A stretch of 64,000 nucleotides of DNA, from assembly GCA_946894095.1 (NCBI GenBank), contig OX335646.2, positions 10,968,077-11,032,076 on the forward strand. The letters are read 5' to 3'. The notes below the pieces were generated by a model. That model saw nothing but the letters and a program-made list of their open reading frames with translations. It ran no database searches and was not told the DNA's origin. Shown here in pieces: positions 24,601-30,600 of the stretch (within the stretch, counting starts at the first letter, position 1; each line of letters begins with the position of its first letter). Source of the stretch: Incurvaria masculella. Its lineage: Eukaryota > Arthropoda > Insecta > Lepidoptera > Incurvariidae. The position numbers and the translations under genes were made by a program.

Positions 24601-27600
24601 GGGGCCCTACTACCGCGCGCCGCCGACCTCGCCACCCCCTCACCGAGCCACGCCCAAGCATAACGAGATATACATGGTGCGAGCGCAGAGCGGCGAGTGG
24701 TCAGTGCTAACTTACTATCTAGTCTATGGATAGCCTCGCCGGAGGGCTAGGCGCTGCAACTGCTCACGTCGCCGGGGCCCTACTACCGCGCGCCGCCGAC
24801 CTCGCCACCCCCTCACCGAGCCACGCCCAAGCATAACGAGATGTACATGGTGCGAGCGCAGAACGGCGAGTGGTCAGTGCTAACTTACTATCTAGTCTAT
24901 GGATAGCGTCGCCGGAGGGCTAGGCGCTGCAGCTGCTCACGTCGCCGGGGCCCTACTACCGCGCGCCGCCGACCTCGCCACCCCCTCACCGAGCCACGCC
25001 CAAGCATAACGAGATATACATGGTGCGAGCGCAGAGCGGCGAGTGGTCAGTGCTAACTTACTATCTAGTCTATGGATAGCCTCGCCGGAGGGCTAGGCGC
25101 TGCAACTGCTCACGTCGCCGGGGCCCTACTACCGCGCGCCGCCGACCTCGCCACCCCCTCACCGAGCCACGCCCAAGCATAACGAGATGTACATGGTGCG
25201 AGCGCAGAACGGCGAGTGGTCAGTGCTAACTTACTATCTAGTCTATGGATAGCGTCGCCGGAGGGCTAGGCGCTGCAGCTGCTCACGTCGCCGGGGCCCT
25301 ACTACCGCGCGCCGCCGACCTCGCCACCCCCTCACCGAGCCACGCCCAAGCATAACGAGATGTACATGGTGCGAGCGCAGAACGGCGAGTGGTCAGTGCT
25401 AACTTACTATCTAGTCTATGGATAGCGTCGCCGGAGGGCTAGGCGCTGCAGCTGCTCACGTCGCCGGGGCCCTACTACCGCGCGCCGCCGACCTCGCCAC
25501 TTCCTCACCATTGGTTCTACGTCTAGTCCATGGTTAGTGTTGCCGGAGAGCAAGGAACCAGAAATCAGAGTCACTTTTTTGTATTGTTTTAAAATAGTTT
25601 CTCATGGAATCCCGATGTGTATTGATACAATAGTAACCCTTAATAACCGCCCAGGTGACCAAGTCAAAATAAGTGTATTGGAGGCCCACTGAGTTTGCTA
25701 CTGCATTAAGAATTAATTTTCTCGTTTTAGTATGGTTCCTAACTTTCTTATTCGCATATCAAAATGTACAGGAAGTAACAAGCTGGCAAAAGAAGGCCCG
25801 GTACATTTTATAATCGGAAATTTAAAACAAACCTGGCCGTTGTTGAAAAATCCTCACAAACTGAGTTTATCGTTATTAAGTGTGCTAGCTCTGTAAGCGG
25901 TGTGAGCGAATGGCGGCATCTATTGACTTTAAAAAAAATCTTTGTTTGTAGAATGAAAACAGAATGGGATTGAAAATATTTTCTAGTTAGTGAATGCGCT
26001 GATTGAAGTGATCTTGTCGCCTCACTTTGGCAGCAAAATAACAACCATGTTTAGATTGTATTCATTGGATTTTCAGTGGTTGAATAAATATATATTTTTT
26101 TATATAAAAGATTAAACACCGTGGCATCAGGCCATTGGTCTACCGAGGTTCGAAGACTTGATCTTACGCGTGGAAACAGGTTGCGGTGCACACTACGCTC
26201 GGGAGTGGCGGAGGATGGCTCGGTGTCCACGCGGCTAGTGGACAGCGGGCAGACCATGCGTGCACCCTTTATGGACCTCAAACCTCTCGCCAACTACTCG
26301 GAGGTCCTGAATCGCTTCCCCCATCAGGTATGAATTTGCATAATACCTTCTAATGTAGACTTCAAGGCCAGTGCAAACCCCATGAAAGACACAGATCTCT
26401 TTCACCACTCTGTGCAGACACATTTTATCCGCAAACCCAAACGAGTTTACAAGGCGTATTCGTTCTTATTTGATGCAATAGAAGATATATTTTGTCTGAG
26501 TATTCAAAGGTTGTTTAAAAATACTGTATGCAACGGAAAGGCAAGAAAAAATATGGCCAGAGATGTGCCAGATTGTCTAGGTAAAGCCGTGTTTGTTCTC
26601 CTACATAAAAAGAAAGACGTTACTGATTCTTAGGTTATATTTATACAGTTTCTGATACTGATGCTGTCAAAACTTTGCTTGGGTCAAATTTGGTTTGCAA
26701 CACCCTAAAATGACACCATAACTAAGTCCTAATAATAACCACTTGATTATTTACTGTTAACAAATTAAAATAGCGCTTATTAAAGTCTATCAATTTCAAT
26801 TGAGCTGTCAACTTATTGTTTTGAATTTTTTTGCTGAAAAAGTTGCTTGAAATTATTTCAAGTTCTAATTCTTTTGCCGGAAATGGGTCGGCGCGGTATG
26901 GGCGTTTTGCATAAGTTCTCGCTACAGCAGCACAAAGGGAAGGGTTTTAAATTACAAAGGGTTTTTTTAACGGTGTTGCAGTTTAGTTTTGAAATTGAGG
27001 CGCTGTATCGAGAATCGTGTGGGTGACACTTGAGTGTATGTGTGTGTGTGTGTGTGGCAGGCACGCGTGGTCGGGCTGGGCAGCGCGGCGCGCGCGGCGC
27101 CGCACACGGTAGCGCGGCTGCGCGAGATGCTGCTGGGCGCAGCGTCGGTGCTGTGCCGCGCGCTGGTGCCGCCGCCGTTCTCGCCGCCGGCCGCGGAGAC
27201 GCACGTCGAGCTGTTCGTGCACACGCAGCCGAACGGCGCCCTCGTCTCCGTCAATAGCACTATTTTGTACGATTATGAGCAGCAAGCGGCCGTGTGAGTA
27301 CTGCTTGTACCTTTAGGGTCTCTCTTCTCTCCCTGCTGTCGATTTAACTATTGATATCCAAATATCAGTCAAGCTGTCTGTCGGTTACCCATCAACAATG
27401 CTTCATAACTGGGTGCCAATTAAATCATCACATTCACATCAGTGTTGCTTTAATTTTTATAGGTATCAAATCTCCTCGTTGCCTTCTTTTCTCAAGAGTT
27501 GTTAGTCCTAGTGCCTGTAAGCGAACCTCGTATTTTTTAAATTGTTGGTACCATTTTTGTTGCTTGTCGTTGCACTCTTTCTAGTAAGTCACTTCAAAGA

Positions 27601-30600
27601 AGAAGAGTAGTCTGTTTTATACATGCCTTGTAGAGTAAGCTTTTCTTATTGTATATAGGAGTAAATTGCTCTCTTTACTAGCTCAATGATGTGCGTTTCT
27701 CATTTAAAGTCTTCTGATATCACCAGACCTAGATTATTTTGTGAATTCACTGGTTATATTTGGTTTCCGGGGATGTAGTATGGGAACTTTGGATTTTTCG
27801 AGCCCATGTGAAGTACTGTACATTAATACTAAACCCCACAGTTGAATTCTGTTTGTCCAGGTTGGCATGCATTCAAAAATACTTAATTCATACATATAAT
27901 CCGCTCCATTTATTGAAAGAGGTGACTTAGCTAATGTTAATTGGATGATGTGTAGGTTAATGTCATCAGTTGAATAGCTTATTGGAATAAATTGCAATGC
28001 AACTAAAAGATGCTACTATCTTTATTTAAAGCAGAGTAGCACGATTAATATGTTCGTCATACACAGCTCCAAAGCAAAGGAGGAGTCCAAGGATAACCCA
28101 CTGGTGGCGCTGAGCCGCAAGAAGGAGCGTATATACCGGTCGACGTCGGGGGGCGCGCGCATCGCCCCCGCGTCCGGGCCGCCCACCGCGCTCACGCCGC
28201 TCACGCTGCCCCTGCTCGATCAGTGGGTCAACGTCTACATCACCATGGCCGCCAACCCTTGGAACTTTGTTGTGAGCCTTTTCGTACTCATCCACTCTTC
28301 TGTTGTCATTAAAATGCAAGACTTATATTATAATAGCTTCGTTTTCTAGTCTTTTTTACTTTTTACAGTGTACGGGTTAGTGTATGTTACATTTTGCAAC
28401 GACTATACCATGAAATTTGTGACAGGTATCAAGCTATATTTTATCTACTGTACATTTATCCTATCTTTTATTTATTCGATCGGCTAATAAAAAAAATTAC
28501 CACATTTTTGCAACACAACTATTATTACGCCTTACGTTTTTCGTTTTTGAACAATTAATGTTTAAAAAACGTGGTACACTGAATGATTGTCGTCCAGTCC
28601 TCAGGTATATTATTTTTTTAAAATCTCTAGCTAATCGGGAATTAGTTTAAAATCAATTGCAAAATTTGTACCAAAGATGAAATCGGATTAATAAAAATGT
28701 GTTAAAATATTACTTTTTATGCACGGTACTAGTAAAAAAGAAGATATTTGAACAGCTTCTTTGCTTATAGGTGCAACTAACTAATATAGCAGAGCGGACG
28801 CGGTTTATGGACATGATGGCGGCACTGCAGATTGAGTGCCCCAACTTGTCGGCGGCCGACCACCCGGCGCAGCCCACCAATGGAGAGCTCTACACGCTCT
28901 TTTACGAGAAGCACTCCTGGTACAGGTATGTCTACAGCACCATGTGCCCTCATGACAAAAATTTACATATTTTTACTAACACAACAATATACTGACCTTA
29001 TTCATAACAACGGCAACACTCAATGGGGTGTGTATCTGTCTCGGAAACTGAACCATTTTCATGAAAAAAAATTCAGTTTCTCATATAGATACACCCCCTC
29101 AAGTGGTGCCGGTATTAATAAGGTCGTCCTGTATATATAGGTAGGATAATGATGTTGCATTTGAATAAAATTATTTTGAACATAAGATGTTCAGCTATTA
29201 GCACAGTATTGGTCAGAATCTCATGCACGAATCTTATTCACATAATTTTTAAGGTTGCCATAGACCATTTTACCCTACTCAATTGAAACGGATAATGTTT
29301 TTTAAGCTTTTTAATATTAAAAATGTAAATGTTTTGACTCCTGCAGCGGTAGCACAAATGAAAGTGGACACTTGTCGAGCTAGAGGGATAAGAAATTTTG
29401 TCGAGGATTTTTATCAACTGTGATATCACACATGGGGAGCTCGATTAATTTATCGAGATCAAGTGTTAACTCGATAGAGAGTGGCAGCACCCACCGTTTT
29501 GTCCACAAGAACTGTCACTTTAAACCTCCCGACCCTTGCTATGTTCGCGCAGACTGCTCCATGATATTCAGTGCAAGGAGCAAGAAATAGCGTTTTACAG
29601 AATAGCGGCGAACAAAATGCCATTTCCTACAAATCGCCTACACCTAAGTTATTTCGAATTGAATTTCGTATAGATGCACAATTAAGTACGTTTTTAATGA
29701 ATTTAGATAAAATTGCTTGGTTTAGCGCATTTGCCTTGTGAGATTAGAAGGATTGTAGTTTATCTAATGTCAATGTGACGTTAATCTCTGCACTTTTTTC
29801 TTTTTCCAATTCAGCTGGAGCGTTGCTCTAAGCCGTTCCGCCTGATTACTTCCTATAACGGAAAGTAAAGGATGGAATGGAAACGTCTTTGCCCAAACAA
29901 ACCCATCCATCTTTCGCTCTTATTACCGCGTTTCCCATGTCTTTGAACCATGAAAACGTTAAGAAACGCCTGTGCCATCGCCACTACATACGCACATATT
30001 CGTAACGCGAACAAACACCTCCTTCTAGGATTTAACACACCCTCCCGGTGGTGGTGACAAAATTATCCTCAACAAACGTCAAATTAGTGGGATTAAATTT
30101 ATTTGTGCTTCCACAAATGGACAAAATTTATTCTTTGTCGAGATTTGTGACTATGGTGCGGATTTATTTTGACAACCTCACTCGACATAACATTGTTTAT
30201 GCTATCAGTTGGCGACAAGTGTCCTGCACACAAGATAAAGGCTATGTACGTAAGTTTGTCGGCCAGATAAAATTATTTGTGCTCCCGCTGCTGGCAACAT
30301 GTTTTGTCGGTCCCTCTTTGTCCATGGTAATCGATGCGTCCTTTACGACTGGCGAAACTGTTTGATGTTGGAACTGGTAGTTTACTTAACCAGTAATAAT
30401 GTTAGTCTAGTTTGGCACTTTTGATAGTGGTTCGGTGGGCTTTCACGCTGTCTCTTTTTACTCAATTTGTTCCAGCCATTTTCAGGGTGCTCCAGCATTT
30501 CTGTTCCTGAGTCTGTTGTGTCTCGGCTGCATTGAGCCTATCTAAATCGCGAAGCGAGAAGACTTCTTTTTCAAAGAGACTTGCATGAAATACTTGCTGG

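Noticed and set aside
24068..25555. Treating the 173-bp copies as tandem coding exons giving a repeated protein
   Set aside because: Each copy has an in-frame stop after the donor, and an acceptor at the unit's GCAG would enter in phase 0 against an exit phase of 2, so copies cannot be chained in frame.
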